Notes: generated from the sequence alone by a model not told the origin. A stretch of 64,000 nt of DNA from Desulfosalsimonas propionicica (GCF_013761005.1 NZ_JACDUS010000001.1:620001-684000); one strand, 5' to 3'. Shown: positions 1 through 8,095, counted from the stretch's first letter. Numbers and translations are program-made.

Positions 1-329
1 GAGACCCCCACAACGGAAATGGCATTGGGCCGGCCGTATGCCAGAAGATTGGTGCCTTCCACCGGATCAACGGCCACATCCACCCGGGGCCCGGATCCGG
101 TGCCCAGGTTTTCGCCGTTAAACAGCATGGGGGCGTTGTCTTTTTCCCCTTCGCCGATAATAACCGTGCCGTTGATGTCAATGGCCCCAAATGACAGCCG
201 CATGGCCTCCACTGCGGCTTTGTCCCCGGATTCCTTCTCGCCTCTGCCCAGCCAGCGGGCCGATGACAGGGCTGCGGCTTCGGTTGTTCTCACCAGGTCA
301 AGGGCCAGGTTGCGCTGGGGGTATTCCAT
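1..329 (-). CDS. glpX: Class II fructose-1,6-bisphosphatase GlpX (5' part; continues beyond window start)
   Basis: This is the first 109 codons of a class II (GlpX) fructose-1,6-bisphosphatase, the cytosolic gluconeogenic enzyme that hydrolyses fructose-1,6-bisphosphate to fructose-6-phosphate. Translated from the minus strand it begins [20 protein letters not shown] and contains the family segments [33 protein letters not shown] (metal-binding acidic residues) and [18 protein letters not shown]. The start at 329 is supported by an AGGAG ribosome-binding site about 8 bases upstream. The remainder lies outside the window, so integrity cannot be judged. Family assignment is firm from the conserved N-terminal motifs. 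Confidence 0.93.
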   Translation of the reverse strand, partial: MEYPQRNLALDLVRTTEAAALSSARWLGRGEKESGDKAAVEAMRLSFGAIDINGTVIIGEGEKDNAPMLFNGENLGTGSGPRVDVAVDPVEGTNLLAYGRPNAISVVGV

Positions 330-368
330 TTGTGTGTCTCCTTGGGTCTGTATGCATTGGTAAAGATT

Positions 369-575
369 GATGGACGCGTAAAAAGTCGCTTTTGAGCCGG
401 CGCCTTGGTTTGTCCATAATAAACAAATAAAATGGATACAACCATTTGGTTTTTTACACAACCCTGATCCGGTAAATCCCGGCACAGCCCGGGTTGACAT
501 CCATTTGGATTCATGAAACTGTTTTTTTGAACTTTTTACGGCACCATCTGAAATCAGACTTTTTACGGTGCCATC
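369..575. repeat. MITE-like repeat, variant core
   Basis: Lies in the 310-base gap between glpX and the radical SAM gene. The left end (369-404) has GATGGACGCGTAAAAAGTC and the right end (529-575) has CTTTTTACGGCACCATCTG followed by the second tail CTTTTTACGGTGCCATC. These are the ends shared by the other copies in the window, but the sequence between them lacks the usual hairpin core. No other signal is recognised in this gap. Confidence 0.6.
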
Positions 576-639
576 ATATTTGACCAACCCATAACCACCG
601 GCGGTCAAAGCCGGCTGGATAATTTTTTTCGGAGATGAC

Positions 640-1518
640 ATGAGATATGAAGGACAGATTTACCGCCCGTTTAGCGAAGCCAACAGCTATCTTTTGCAAT
701 GCACCATCGGCTGCTCCCATAACCGCTGCACCTTTTGCGGCATGTACAAGGACCGCAGATACCGGATCCGGTCGCTGGCCGATATCAAGGCGGATATCCA
801 AATGGCCAAAGATTATTACAGCGACCTTGAAAAGGTGTTTTTGTGCGACGGCGACGCCCTGGCAATGGACACAGGAGTGCTGCTTGAAATTTTAAACACC
901 CTTTACGCCAAATTTCCGTCTATCCGCCACGTGGGCACCTATGCCGGGCCAGGCAGCATACTTGAAAAAGACATGAGCGAACTGACCGCCCTGCGGGCAG
1001 CGGGGCTGACCAAGGCCTATCTCGGGGTGGAATCCGGAGATGAACGGGTTCTGGCGGATATCAAAAAAGGGGTGACCGCCGCAGAAATGCTCCGGGCCGG
1101 GCAGGACCTTGTGGAGGCGGATATCAATCTTTCTTCCATGGTATTGCTGGGCATTGCCGGCCGGGGCGATGCAAGCCGGCGGCACGCAGAGGCCACAGCA
1201 GAAATCACCAACCAGATGAAGCCCCGCTACCTGGCCGCCCTGACCTACACGCCGGTGCCAAACACCCCTTTGTATCAAAAGGTGGAAAACCAGACGTTTG
1301 AACTGCCCGGCCCGCTTGAGACCATAGAAGAAATGAAGATCATGATGGAAAACATCACCATCGACAACCTGAAGTTTATCGGCGCCCATGCCTCAAACTA
1401 TCTGCCGGTGAGCGGAGAACTGCAAAAGGACAAGGGCCGGATGCTGGCACTGGTCAGCGGGGTTTTGGCAAAACAGGACATGGCCGCGCTGCGGCCGGAA
1501 AATCATCGCGGGCTGTGA
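640..1518 (+). CDS. Radical SAM protein, uncharacterised (paralogue of 14133-15008)
   Basis: A 292-residue radical SAM protein of unknown substrate. It begins [20 protein letters not shown] and has a cluster motif at C25, C30 and C33 (CX4CX2C, rather than the commonest CX3CX2C spacing), followed by a TIM-barrel-like body with [12 protein letters not shown], typical of the SAM-binding half of the barrel in HemN/Elp3-like radical SAM proteins. No B12-binding or SPASM extension is present. The gene stands alone between glpX and a convergent regulator. A close paralogue lies at 14133, sharing start, motif spacing and the C-terminal SGEL-KDK segment. The function cannot be assigned; a role in modifying a peptide, tRNA or cofactor is possible. 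Confidence 0.85.
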   Translation: MRYEGQIYRPFSEANSYLLQCTIGCSHNRCTFCGMYKDRRYRIRSLADIKADIQMAKDYYSDLEKVFLCDGDALAMDTGVLLEILNTLYAKFPSIRHVGTYAGPGSILEKDMSELTALRAAGLTKAYLGVESGDERVLADIKKGVTAAEMLRAGQDLVEADINLSSMVLLGIAGRGDASRRHAEATAEITNQMKPRYLAALTYTPVPNTPLYQKVENQTFELPGPLETIEEMKIMMENITIDNLKFIGAHASNYLPVSGELQKDKGRMLALVSGVLAKQDMAALRPENHRGL

Positions 1519-1567
1519 TCCGGGAGTTGGGAAAAAACAAACATGCGAAGCAGATGAAGAGTGCCGG

Positions 1568-2914
1568 TCAAGAGTGATGTTGCGCCCGGATGTCAAAGTG
1601 CAGAATCTTACGGCGGAGGGTATTTTTGTCAATGCCGAGTTCACGGGCTGTGGCCAGCTTTTTCCAGTGATTGCGGGTTAATGCTTCCTCAATGGCCCGC
1701 TTCTCAAGTTCCCTCAATGTCATTGCCGCGGGGATGGTTTTGCTTTTTACGTTCGGTATAAGGTGATCCGGCAAATGACCGGGCTGAATAACTTGTTCCT
1801 GGCATAAAACAAAGGCATGCTCAATGGCGTTTTCAAGTTCCCGGATATTGCCCGGCCAGTCGTATAGCAGCAAAGTGGCCAGGGCTTCCCGGGAAATGCC
1901 CGCGATTTGTCTTCCGGCAAGATGGTTTAACTTTTCGATAAAGTGATCAGCCAGCAGGGGGATATCCTCTTTGCGTTCAGCCAGACACGGCAGTTTCAGC
2001 CGGATGACATTGATGCGGAAGTAGAGGTCTTCCCGGAATTGCTGTTGCAGTACCAACTCCTTTAAATCCCTGTTGCTGGCGACAACCACGCGGGCATTGG
2101 TCCGGATGGTTTCATTTGAACCGAGGGGCTCATAGCCTTTGGTTTCCAGGACCCGAAGCAGTCGAACCTGGAAGGCCGGGGAAACATCACCGATTTCATC
2201 GAGAAAAATCGTGCCGTCCCGGGCCATTGCAAACCGGCCCGGCTTGTCTTTCCTGGCATCGGTAAACGCACCTGCCTTATAACCGAACAGTTCGGATTCG
2301 ATCAGGGTATCCGGCAAAGCGCCGCAGTTGATGGCAATAAAAGGGCCGTTGTGGGTCAGCCCGTGGTTGTGGATGGCGCGAGCCACGAGTTCTTTGCCGG
2401 TACCGCTGGCTCCCTCGATCAGGACCGTGCTGGCACTTTCCGCGATTTGCGGCAGAATGCCGAACAATTTGAGCATTTGGCTGTTTTTGCTGACAATATC
2501 GTCAAATGAATGCTGTTTGCGCAACTCCTGGCGCAGTTCTTTTTCAGCCGACAAGTCCCGAAAGGTTTCAACAGCGCCGATAACACGACCGCTGCCGTCT
2601 TTGAGAAGAGAGGTGGTGATGCTGATGGGAATGCATTTTTTGTCAGCGCGGATAATATGAATCGGCTGATTGAAAATCGGCTTTTTCGTTTTCAATGTTT
2701 CTTGCACAAAGCATCCGGTTTCACAAATATTGGCCCGGAAAACCTCGTAGCAGAACCTCCCGATGGCTTCCGTCCGGTTGATTCCGGTGATCAGTTCGGC
2801 CGCACGATTGAATGTCATGATCCGCGAGCCCAGATCCACAGTGAACACTCCATCGTTGATGCTGTCCAGTATGGTTGGGCATTCAAACAAAAAGGCATCA
2901 TTGCGGGTTGCCAT
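1568..2914 (-). CDS. PAS-containing sigma-54-dependent transcriptional activator (bacterial enhancer-binding protein)
   Basis: A 448-residue enhancer-binding protein. Residues about 12-120 form a PAS sensor with cysteines C55, C64, C68 and C94 that might sense redox or bind a cofactor (inference). Residues about 140-365 form the AAA+ domain with Walker A GASGTGKE (168-175) and Walker B GTIFLDEIGD, and the C-terminus carries a Fis-type helix-turn-helix (AIEEALTRNHWKKLATAREL). The sigma-54-contacting loop reads GAFTDA (215-220) instead of GAFTGA. It is divergent from the cytochrome operon, whose promoter carries a strong sigma-54 -24/-12 element, so that operon is its most likely target. There is no receiver domain, so activation is probably by direct sensing. 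Confidence 0.92.
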   Translation of the reverse strand: MATRNDAFLFECPTILDSINDGVFTVDLGSRIMTFNRAAELITGINRTEAIGRFCYEVFRANICETGCFVQETLKTKKPIFNQPIHIIRADKKCIPISITTSLLKDGSGRVIGAVETFRDLSAEKELRQELRKQHSFDDIVSKNSQMLKLFGILPQIAESASTVLIEGASGTGKELVARAIHNHGLTHNGPFIAINCGALPDTLIESELFGYKAGAFTDARKDKPGRFAMARDGTIFLDEIGDVSPAFQVRLLRVLETKGYEPLGSNETIRTNARVVVASNRDLKELVLQQQFREDLYFRINVIRLKLPCLAERKEDIPLLADHFIEKLNHLAGRQIAGISREALATLLLYDWPGNIRELENAIEHAFVLCQEQVIQPGHLPDHLIPNVKSKTIPAAMTLRELEKRAIEEALTRNHWKKLATARELGIDKNTLRRKILHFDIRAQHHS

Positions 2915-3036
2915 TAACAGTCCCTCCTCTCAGGGGAAAAGAGCCGGTTTTGACTTTTCCGGTTCATTCCGGAGTCGTGTCGGCATCGAAGATCCGTGTC
3001 TGTCCATTTTTTCCAGAACTCCCGTCCGTATGGGCC

Positions 3037-3076
3037 GGGTGCAATTTGCGGATTCAACCCGGAGAGATGGGTGCAA
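3037..3076 (+). promoter_or_regulatory. Candidate upstream activator sites (GGGTGCAA direct repeats)
   Basis: GGGTGCAA occurs at 3037-3044 and 3069-3076, 32 bases apart (about three helical turns), some 105-145 bases upstream of the -24 element at 3182. This is the position expected for enhancer sites of a sigma-54 activator. Assignment to the adjacent regulator is inference. Confidence 0.35.
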
Positions 3077-3167
3077 ATGGTTCCCTATTCAATTTTTATT
3101 TCATCGGGCAAAAAGCTAAGATAACACTAAATAGTTTATAAAATAAATAGGTTATGGTTTAAAGAGG

Positions 3168-3180
3168 TTGCAGGCTGCAA
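3168..3180. promoter_or_regulatory. Palindrome TTGCAG-G-CTGCAA abutting the sigma-54 promoter
   Basis: A perfect 6-bp inverted repeat with a one-base centre ends two bases before the -24 element. It may be an operator or an additional regulator site; no known regulator is recognised from the sequence. Confidence 0.3.
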
Positions 3181-3181
3181 A

Positions 3182-3196
3182 TGGCACCAATTTTGC
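3182..3196 (+). promoter_or_regulatory. Sigma-54 (-24/-12) promoter of the cytochrome-MBL operon
   Basis: TGGCAC-N5-TTGC matches the RpoN consensus with exact spacing (TGGCAC at 3182-3187, TTGC at 3193-3196). Transcription would start near 3208, leaving a leader of about 180 bases before the cytochrome gene. The divergent neighbour encodes a sigma-54 activator, which strongly supports the call. Confidence 0.85.
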
Positions 3197-3387
3197 TTTA
3201 TTATTTTTTCAGCCGGATCTGCAAGCAGGCACAATTCCTGTGGACCTCCGACTCCTTTGTCTTTTCTTTATTTCTCAACACACCAGCGTCCGGGCAGCGA
3301 GCAGGTCTTTTTCAGGGTGATGGGGTAATCACCGTTTATTATATAAAACTTTGTTTTTATGTCAACCTTTTCAAAGGAGCCAATGCG

Positions 3388-3723
3388 ATGAAAAAGCAAT
3401 CTTCCGTGATGAAAATCTGCAGCTGTATATTCGTGTTGTTTTTTCTGGCCGGTGTTTTTTTACTGACCCCCCTCAGCAACGCCGGTTCGGCGGCCAAAAA
3501 GAAAGCATCCCACCAGGAAGCCTTTGGTGTGTATTCCCAAAACTGCCTGTCCTGCCACGATTCGATTGCAGACCCGGAAAAGCCCGGCCGGACCCGGGAT
3601 GACTGGCACCTGGTGGTCAACATCATGCACGGCTATGGACTCGATCTGAGCAATGCAGAAAGCGAAATGATCATCGACCTGCTCTACGATCTGCGCCAGG
3701 GCCTGGAAAAAGAAGCAGGATAG
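3388..3723 (+). CDS. Secreted monoheme cytochrome c-like protein
   Basis: A 111-residue protein with an N-terminal signal peptide (MKKQSSVMKICSC then a hydrophobic stretch to about residue 32) and one haem-binding motif CLSCH (C53, C56, H57). A Met-His pair in NIMHGYGLDL may supply the distal axial ligand. The small size suggests a soluble periplasmic electron carrier. A longer reading frame opens at 3181, but the start at 3388 has AAAGGAG eight bases upstream and yields a proper signal peptide. It is the first gene after the sigma-54 promoter and is followed 54 bases later by the Tat-exported MBL protein, so it may serve a periplasmic redox reaction with the following genes. The partner is unknown. 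Confidence 0.85.
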   Translation: MKKQSSVMKICSCIFVLFFLAGVFLLTPLSNAGSAAKKKASHQEAFGVYSQNCLSCHDSIADPEKPGRTRDDWHLVVNIMHGYGLDLSNAESEMIIDLLYDLRQGLEKEAG

Positions 3724-3777
3724 CGGGACGTGGGTTTATTTTTGATTAAAACATATAATCAATAAAAAGGAGAAGTT

Positions 3778-4878
3778 ATGAAACGACGCACCTTCCTGAA
3801 ATCCATAGCCGCCTCCGGGCTGGCTGCATCCATGGCCGGCAACGTTATGCTTCCCCGAAAAGCTGAAGCTGCCAAAAAAGTCGATATCGGAGCCATCAAA
3901 GACCTCCGGATTGACGTTCTCACTGAGACCAGCTGGTTTGACAATGATGTTTTCAAAAAAAACATCATGGATTATGGCGGCGCCATGACCAACCAGTACA
4001 CCATTCCATGGGAATGGGACAATGCCGGGGGTTACAGCGCCCTGATCACGGTCACCACCCTGGAGGGCAATGAGCGCAAATTTTTGCTGGATACCGGCTG
4101 GAACAACGAGTGGATGGATTACATCTATGAGGAAAAAAGCAATGTGGGCAAGATGCTTGAAAACGGCGACATTGAGTTTATGGTGTTGTCCCACTGGCAT
4201 CTGGATCATTACTGGGGCATCGAGTCCAGCCTGAAGCACAAACCAGACGTTACCTTATATGTGCCCAAGACCTATTACCCGGAGGACATGGCCCTTCTGA
4301 AAGACAAGGCCCATCACAAGGCCAAAAACAAAGATACCGGAGAAATGGTTCATATCTGCAAAAACGATGTGCCGCACACCGGCAAGCTTGTGATGTGCGA
4401 TCCGGCCGGTGAAAACAAGGAGGGCATCTATCGGCTCATGCCCGGGGTGGCCATCCGCAACTTTGATGTGCCCATCCTGCTGCGGGTGCGGGGAGAAAAC
4501 GTGCTTTACTTCAACGTCAAAGACAAGGGAATTGTGACTGTCACGGGCTGCTGCCACCCCGGGATTCTTTCGCTTTTTTCCTACGCGCGCAAAAACTTCA
4601 AGGACTACCAGCCTTACGGCTGTTATGGCGGGCTTCATATCAGCCTGTTTGAAACCTGGGAGCCGAAATTTGACGACATTATCAAGGGCGTCAACGCATT
4701 TCAGATTCAAAAGCTGGGGTGCAACCACTGCACGGGATGGATCTGGGCCGAAAAGGCGGCGGCTTCCGGTGTTCCGGTCGTCAAGGGCACCGACAAGTAT
4801 AAGGAGTATAAGAAATATTCGACTGTTGCCAAGGCCAGCAACGTGTTTCTCACCAACGGGGATTACGTCACATTTTAA
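3778..4878 (+). CDS. Tat-exported metallo-beta-lactamase-fold protein (COG1237-like)
   Basis: A 366-residue protein. The N-terminus MKRRTFLKSIAASGLAASMA is a twin-arginine signal (RRTFLK), predicting export of a folded metalloprotein to the periplasm. The metal motif is H139-W-H141-L-D143-H144, followed by TGCCHPGI and YGGLHIS, a pattern resembling the COG1237 metal-dependent hydrolases related to archaeal RFA-P synthase. NHCTGW near residue 320 supplies a further conserved histidine and cysteine. Most COG1237 members are cytoplasmic, so the Tat signal is notable. Start: AAAAAGGAG lies upstream of the ATG. The substrate is unknown; context with a cytochrome and a polytopic membrane protein suggests a periplasmic reaction tied to membrane electron or solute transfer (inference). 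Confidence 0.88.
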   Translation: MKRRTFLKSIAASGLAASMAGNVMLPRKAEAAKKVDIGAIKDLRIDVLTETSWFDNDVFKKNIMDYGGAMTNQYTIPWEWDNAGGYSALITVTTLEGNERKFLLDTGWNNEWMDYIYEEKSNVGKMLENGDIEFMVLSHWHLDHYWGIESSLKHKPDVTLYVPKTYYPEDMALLKDKAHHKAKNKDTGEMVHICKNDVPHTGKLVMCDPAGENKEGIYRLMPGVAIRNFDVPILLRVRGENVLYFNVKDKGIVTVTGCCHPGILSLFSYARKNFKDYQPYGCYGGLHISLFETWEPKFDDIIKGVNAFQIQKLGCNHCTGWIWAEKAAASGVPVVKGTDKYKEYKKYSTVAKASNVFLTNGDYVTF

Positions 4879-4932
4879 CTGACATGCCGGCCGGGGCCAC
4901 CAACAGCGTTTAACAAACAGGGAAAAGGCGGG

Positions 4933-4952
4933 CGGAGAAGTCTCCGTCTTTT
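4933..4952 (+). terminator. Weak hairpin with T-rich tail (possible attenuator)
   Basis: CGGAG-AAGT-CTCCG followed by TCTTTT lies between the MBL gene and the membrane protein gene. The stem is only 5 bp, so it may be a partial terminator or mRNA-processing site within the operon rather than its end. Confidence 0.3.
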
Positions 4953-4985
4953 CCCTTCCGATCATCCGCATCCAGGGAGGACGCC

Positions 4986-6290
4986 ATGTCAAACCACGCG
5001 GTAGCAAATGATAAGCCCCCGGGATTTACCCGGGGTGACCCACCCACGGAAAACTCCCGATCCCTTGAGGCCTCAGCAGGCAGTTTTCCTTATCTTAAAG
5101 GACTTGCAAATTTAATCGGCATTTTTTGTATTGTCTGGTTTCTCTGGTATATTTTCATGAATCCCAGCGCCGTGATGAAACTCTACACCCCCATGTACGG
5201 CTTTGCCCTTATCGCTTCTTTTCTGTGCGGCATCGTCCTTTTGACAAACGTATTTGACGTGCCGGGAATCTATGATGAAAAATTTTCACACTCATCCGTT
5301 GTTAAGGGCATCGCCTTAACCATTGCAGCAGTCGTCCTGATGTATGTAGGCCATTACCTGATTTTCTGGGGCATTATCGGCAAATTCGCTGTTGCCTATT
5401 TCAGCCCGGAATCCATTGTCGCCAGCGGGGGCATCGGCGCTGAACCCTTTGTGGCACGTGAAAATGCCTCCACCGCCATCGTATACTTCTGTGCCGCCTT
5501 CCTGTGGCTGGCGCTTTTCTGGAATCTCGGATTCAATCAATGGCCCTGGCAGAAAACCAGCCGGTCCACACGGACGGGATCCAAGTTCATCGCCATTTTG
5601 TTTTTTACCACCCTCATTTACATTTTCCTCTTTCATCCGCATGTGTGTCATCTTTTTTACCCTGCCCAGGACAAGGCAGGTGTGGCGCCCTGGTGGGAAG
5701 GATTCGCCGGAACCGGCAGTGCCTTTTTCAGCCTGGGCCTAGTCCTGAGCAGTCTTGTCTGGATCGTTTTCTCAGATCTGCTGTGGGAGGGATACCCGTG
5801 GAAAAAGCTTGAAAAAAACGGCCATTCAACATTTGTCAAAGGCATTGTCACATTTGTCGGAACCCTGGTGTTGGGCTTTGTTTTCCTCTACATTCTGCTG
5901 CAGATATTTACCGTGGTCTGGGATGAGGCGTTTATGGGCGGGCAATACACGGACGGACCGGACTGGCGGATGATTCATGCTGCTGAAGTTGCCGGTTTCT
6001 TTATTCTGGCCGCCTTTATTCTCAGGCATTACTTCAATAATTTTCCCAATTTCTCAAGCCTTTGGGCCAGGGCTGCCGCCCGGAGCGTGATTGCAGTTGC
6101 CGGGGGGATGCTGATCTACTTATTCTATTTTTCACCGCTGGCCACTTTTTTTCTGGCCAAGGTACAAGGTTTTGCCCAACCGGGGGATACCCCCCTGGTA
6201 TGGGTGCTGTTGTTTTTGAGCATCATCCTGGTCCATAATGAGTTTTTCGACCGGTGGCCCCTGAATCAAAAACAAAAGGTGCAATCCTGA
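4986..6290 (+). CDS. Polytopic inner-membrane protein of unknown family
   Basis: A 434-residue protein not recognised as a known transporter family. After a hydrophilic 35-residue N-terminus it has about ten hydrophobic segments, for example ANLIGIFCIVWFLWYIF, FIAILFFTTLIYIFLF and TPLVWVLLFLSIILVH. Histidines sit at the membrane borders (VGHYLIFWG, FHPHVCHLFY, ILRHYF), which could bind haem or metal, but this is speculation. AGGGAGGA precedes the ATG. It follows the Tat-exported MBL gene by 107 bases and overlaps the next small gene by one base (TGATG), so translation is coupled. It may be the membrane anchor or channel of the sigma-54-controlled system. Confidence 0.8.
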   Translation: MSNHAVANDKPPGFTRGDPPTENSRSLEASAGSFPYLKGLANLIGIFCIVWFLWYIFMNPSAVMKLYTPMYGFALIASFLCGIVLLTNVFDVPGIYDEKFSHSSVVKGIALTIAAVVLMYVGHYLIFWGIIGKFAVAYFSPESIVASGGIGAEPFVARENASTAIVYFCAAFLWLALFWNLGFNQWPWQKTSRSTRTGSKFIAILFFTTLIYIFLFHPHVCHLFYPAQDKAGVAPWWEGFAGTGSAFFSLGLVLSSLVWIVFSDLLWEGYPWKKLEKNGHSTFVKGIVTFVGTLVLGFVFLYILLQIFTVVWDEAFMGGQYTDGPDWRMIHAAEVAGFFILAAFILRHYFNNFPNFSSLWARAAARSVIAVAGGMLIYLFYFSPLATFFLAKVQGFAQPGDTPLVWVLLFLSIILVHNEFFDRWPLNQKQKVQS

Positions 6291-6574
6291 TGGTGGACCA
6301 GGACAGACGGGATTTTCTGACCCGCTATATCTCCCAACTGACCGGGCGGGTTTTGCGGGGATTTGTTCAGGGTGCCGAAGAGGCAAGGCACGAAGCCGAA
6401 TTCGATAAGTTTTTTGAATCCTATGAATCCAGTTATGCCCTGACCCTGGCTTACCCGGATGATATTCTCATTGAAACCGCCAGAAAGCACAACATTGAAA
6501 CAGAGGGCCGATCCAAAAATGAAATTGTCAGGGAACTGTTTTTAAAAAACGGAGGATACGAAAATCGATCTTGA
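6290..6574 (+). CDS. Small hypothetical protein
   Basis: A 94-residue soluble protein, not recognised. The ATG overlaps the stop codon of the membrane protein gene by one base, a common sign of translational coupling; a longer reading frame opens at 6254 but would overlap the preceding gene by 37 bases. It is rich in charged residues, including RRDFLTRYISQLTGR near the N-terminus and a C-terminal helix ending RELFLKNGGYENRS. There is no signal peptide beyond a weak RR motif and no cysteine. The arrangement resembles small cytosolic partner or maturation proteins, but no function can be named. Confidence 0.65.
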   Translation: MVDQDRRDFLTRYISQLTGRVLRGFVQGAEEARHEAEFDKFFESYESSYALTLAYPDDILIETARKHNIETEGRSKNEIVRELFLKNGGYENRS

Positions 6575-6593
6575 AGCTTTTTTCCGCAATAAA

Positions 6594-7466
6594 ATGGAAA
6601 GCGCCCTGGTGGTCACCTCCTGGTTTGAGGATCTGAAAAGTGAACTGGGGATAAGCGGGGTCAGCCAGGTGTGGTGCGATCATCCGGCCTGGTATTTTTG
6701 GGTTAACCATGCTCCCGGCGTCTATCTTCTCGCGTTGACCGGGGTGGATCTCCGGGTTGTGGACAACAGGGAGATCCTTTCCGCCGCATTTGTCATCAAA
6801 TGCTATCCCTATCCGGAACATTCGCTGTTTTCCCTGTTCGCTGCCCGGGAGCGGGAACTGGTGCAAAGCACGGCATTTGACAAAACACATTCGCCGGCTT
6901 TTGAAGCGCGCAAGAATATCCCTGACGATCTTTTCAATGTCGCTGCCTTTTCCTTGTGCACCGACAGGGATCACTGCTTTAACACCTTTTCATTTGAAAG
7001 TTTTGACCGGCTGATTGCGTTCAGCAGCAGTGATAAAGAAAGAATCGAACGGGATGTGCCGGGCATAACCGTAGGATATCCTTTGTTTGACACACTGGTG
7101 TGCATGTTGATGCATTGCGAAAAACAGGGGCCCGCCCGGATTCGGCTTTACCGCTCACCGGGCTTTGAATGCCTGGCGGACAGGGCCGCGGCCTGCTGGC
7201 AGCCGTCTGACCTTGCAACCGGTTATCATCTGGTTGTGGATTGTACAGGCGTTGGAAATCATGGATCTGAAAGGGTGCCGGATATATTGCCGGAACTTTA
7301 TCATGCCGCAGGTGCATCGCTTCTCTACGATCAGGTCTTTTCCGGAAATCATTTCCATTTCGGAGAGATGGAACAGCGGCTGCCCGTTGGCCTGAATCCC
7401 AAATGGTGGAAAATGGCAGAAGCAATCCATACCTGTCAATTGGCATCATCCTGCGGCTGCCACTGA
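6594..7466 (+). CDS. Hypothetical cysteine-rich soluble protein
   Basis: A 290-residue cytoplasmic protein that I cannot place in a family. It has about ten cysteines, including a C-terminal CQLASSCGCH tail that looks like a metal or Fe-S ligand set, and an aromatic N-terminal part (WCDHPAWYFWVNHAPG). The segment LATGYHLVVDCTGVGN resembles a Rossmann-like strand-loop but lacks a full nucleotide motif. No good Shine-Dalgarno precedes the ATG at 6594. GGAGG at 6551-6555 is better placed for an in-frame ATC at 6564, which would add ten residues. It sits in the cytochrome-MBL operon and is followed by a NifX-like gene; a role in metal-cofactor handling is only inferred. Confidence 0.7.
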   Translation: MESALVVTSWFEDLKSELGISGVSQVWCDHPAWYFWVNHAPGVYLLALTGVDLRVVDNREILSAAFVIKCYPYPEHSLFSLFAARERELVQSTAFDKTHSPAFEARKNIPDDLFNVAAFSLCTDRDHCFNTFSFESFDRLIAFSSSDKERIERDVPGITVGYPLFDTLVCMLMHCEKQGPARIRLYRSPGFECLADRAAACWQPSDLATGYHLVVDCTGVGNHGSERVPDILPELYHAAGASLLYDQVFSGNHFHFGEMEQRLPVGLNPKWWKMAEAIHTCQLASSCGCH

Positions 7467-7498
7467 TTTTTAAAACCCTTTAACAATCAGGACAGCAA

Positions 7499-7855
7499 AT
7501 GATTCGTCTGGCCTTGCCGATTTTTCACAAGCGCATTTCGCCGGTCCTGGACTCGTGCGAACGGCTTTTGATCATAGATATTGAGAAGGAAAACGAGATG
7601 GACCGGAAGGAAATTTTTATCAATAAACTGGCACTGTCCGAGCGGATCAAGCTGCTTCGCCAGCTTGAAGTTTCCACGGTGATTTGCTGTGGTGTGAGCG
7701 AGAGTATGTTTAAAATGCTGGAAAGCTGTCATATCCACCCGATCGCCGGCATTGCCGGGGAAGTCGAGGATGTCATCTGCGCCTTCTGCTCCAAACAGCT
7801 CAACGATCCCAAATACCACATGCCAGGCTATAAGCGTCCGGAACAGGCAGGTTAG
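7499..7855 (+). CDS. NifX/NifB-type dinitrogenase iron-molybdenum cofactor-like domain protein
   Basis: A 118-residue single-domain protein of the NifX/MTH1175 superfamily. It shows the opening strand MIRLALPIFHKRISPVLDSC, a central VSTVICCGVSESMFKMLESC and the GIAGEVEDVICAFCS segment. Members of this fold bind or carry metal clusters such as NifB-co. Here there are no nif genes nearby, so a general metal- or cluster-carrier role is more likely than nitrogenase assembly (inference). Six cysteines lie within the domain, two in a CC pair and two in CAFC. It is the last gene of the sigma-54 operon; a terminator follows 45 bases after its stop codon. Confidence 0.72.
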   Translation: MIRLALPIFHKRISPVLDSCERLLIIDIEKENEMDRKEIFINKLALSERIKLLRQLEVSTVICCGVSESMFKMLESCHIHPIAGIAGEVEDVICAFCSKQLNDPKYHMPGYKRPEQAG

Positions 7856-7899
7856 GCATCAATGTTTTATTGCTCTGGAACGTTATGGGCAAAACAGTC

Positions 7900-7934
7900 A
7901 CCGGGCTTCCGCAAAAGCGGCGACCCGGTTTTTT
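7900..7934 (+). terminator. Intrinsic terminator of the cytochrome-MBL operon
   Basis: ACCGGG pairs with CCCGGT, with an inner CCGC-AAAA-GCGG helix, followed directly by six T residues. It marks the end of the operon that starts at the sigma-54 promoter. Confidence 0.85.
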
Positions 7935-8066
7935 ATGCGCCGTGCCCGGGTGCTGAGCAATCTTTTGCCGCCCAATGACGTGATTGCGGCATAGGTGAAA
8001 AAATAAGCCGGGAGTTGTGTTCGGATAAGGGAGAAGCGTGTATTTTTGATCCTATCCCATTTGCTG

Positions 8067-8095
8067 TTGACATTCCGGACCGATTCAGTTGTATG
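8067..8095 (+). promoter_or_regulatory. Possible sigma-70 promoter for the outer-membrane barrel gene
   Basis: A consensus -35 TTGACA (8067-8072) is followed after 17 bases by TGTATG, a poor -10. It is the best match in the 324-base gap between the NifX-like gene and the barrel gene. Confidence 0.3.

Noticed and set aside
3181-3723. Longer cytochrome gene starting at 3181
   Set aside because: That ATG lies at the sigma-54 promoter, upstream of the expected transcription start, and would bury the signal peptide.
7499-7855. Nitrogenase-cofactor assembly function for the NifX-like gene
   Set aside because: No nif genes occur in the window and the fold is widespread outside nitrogen fixation.
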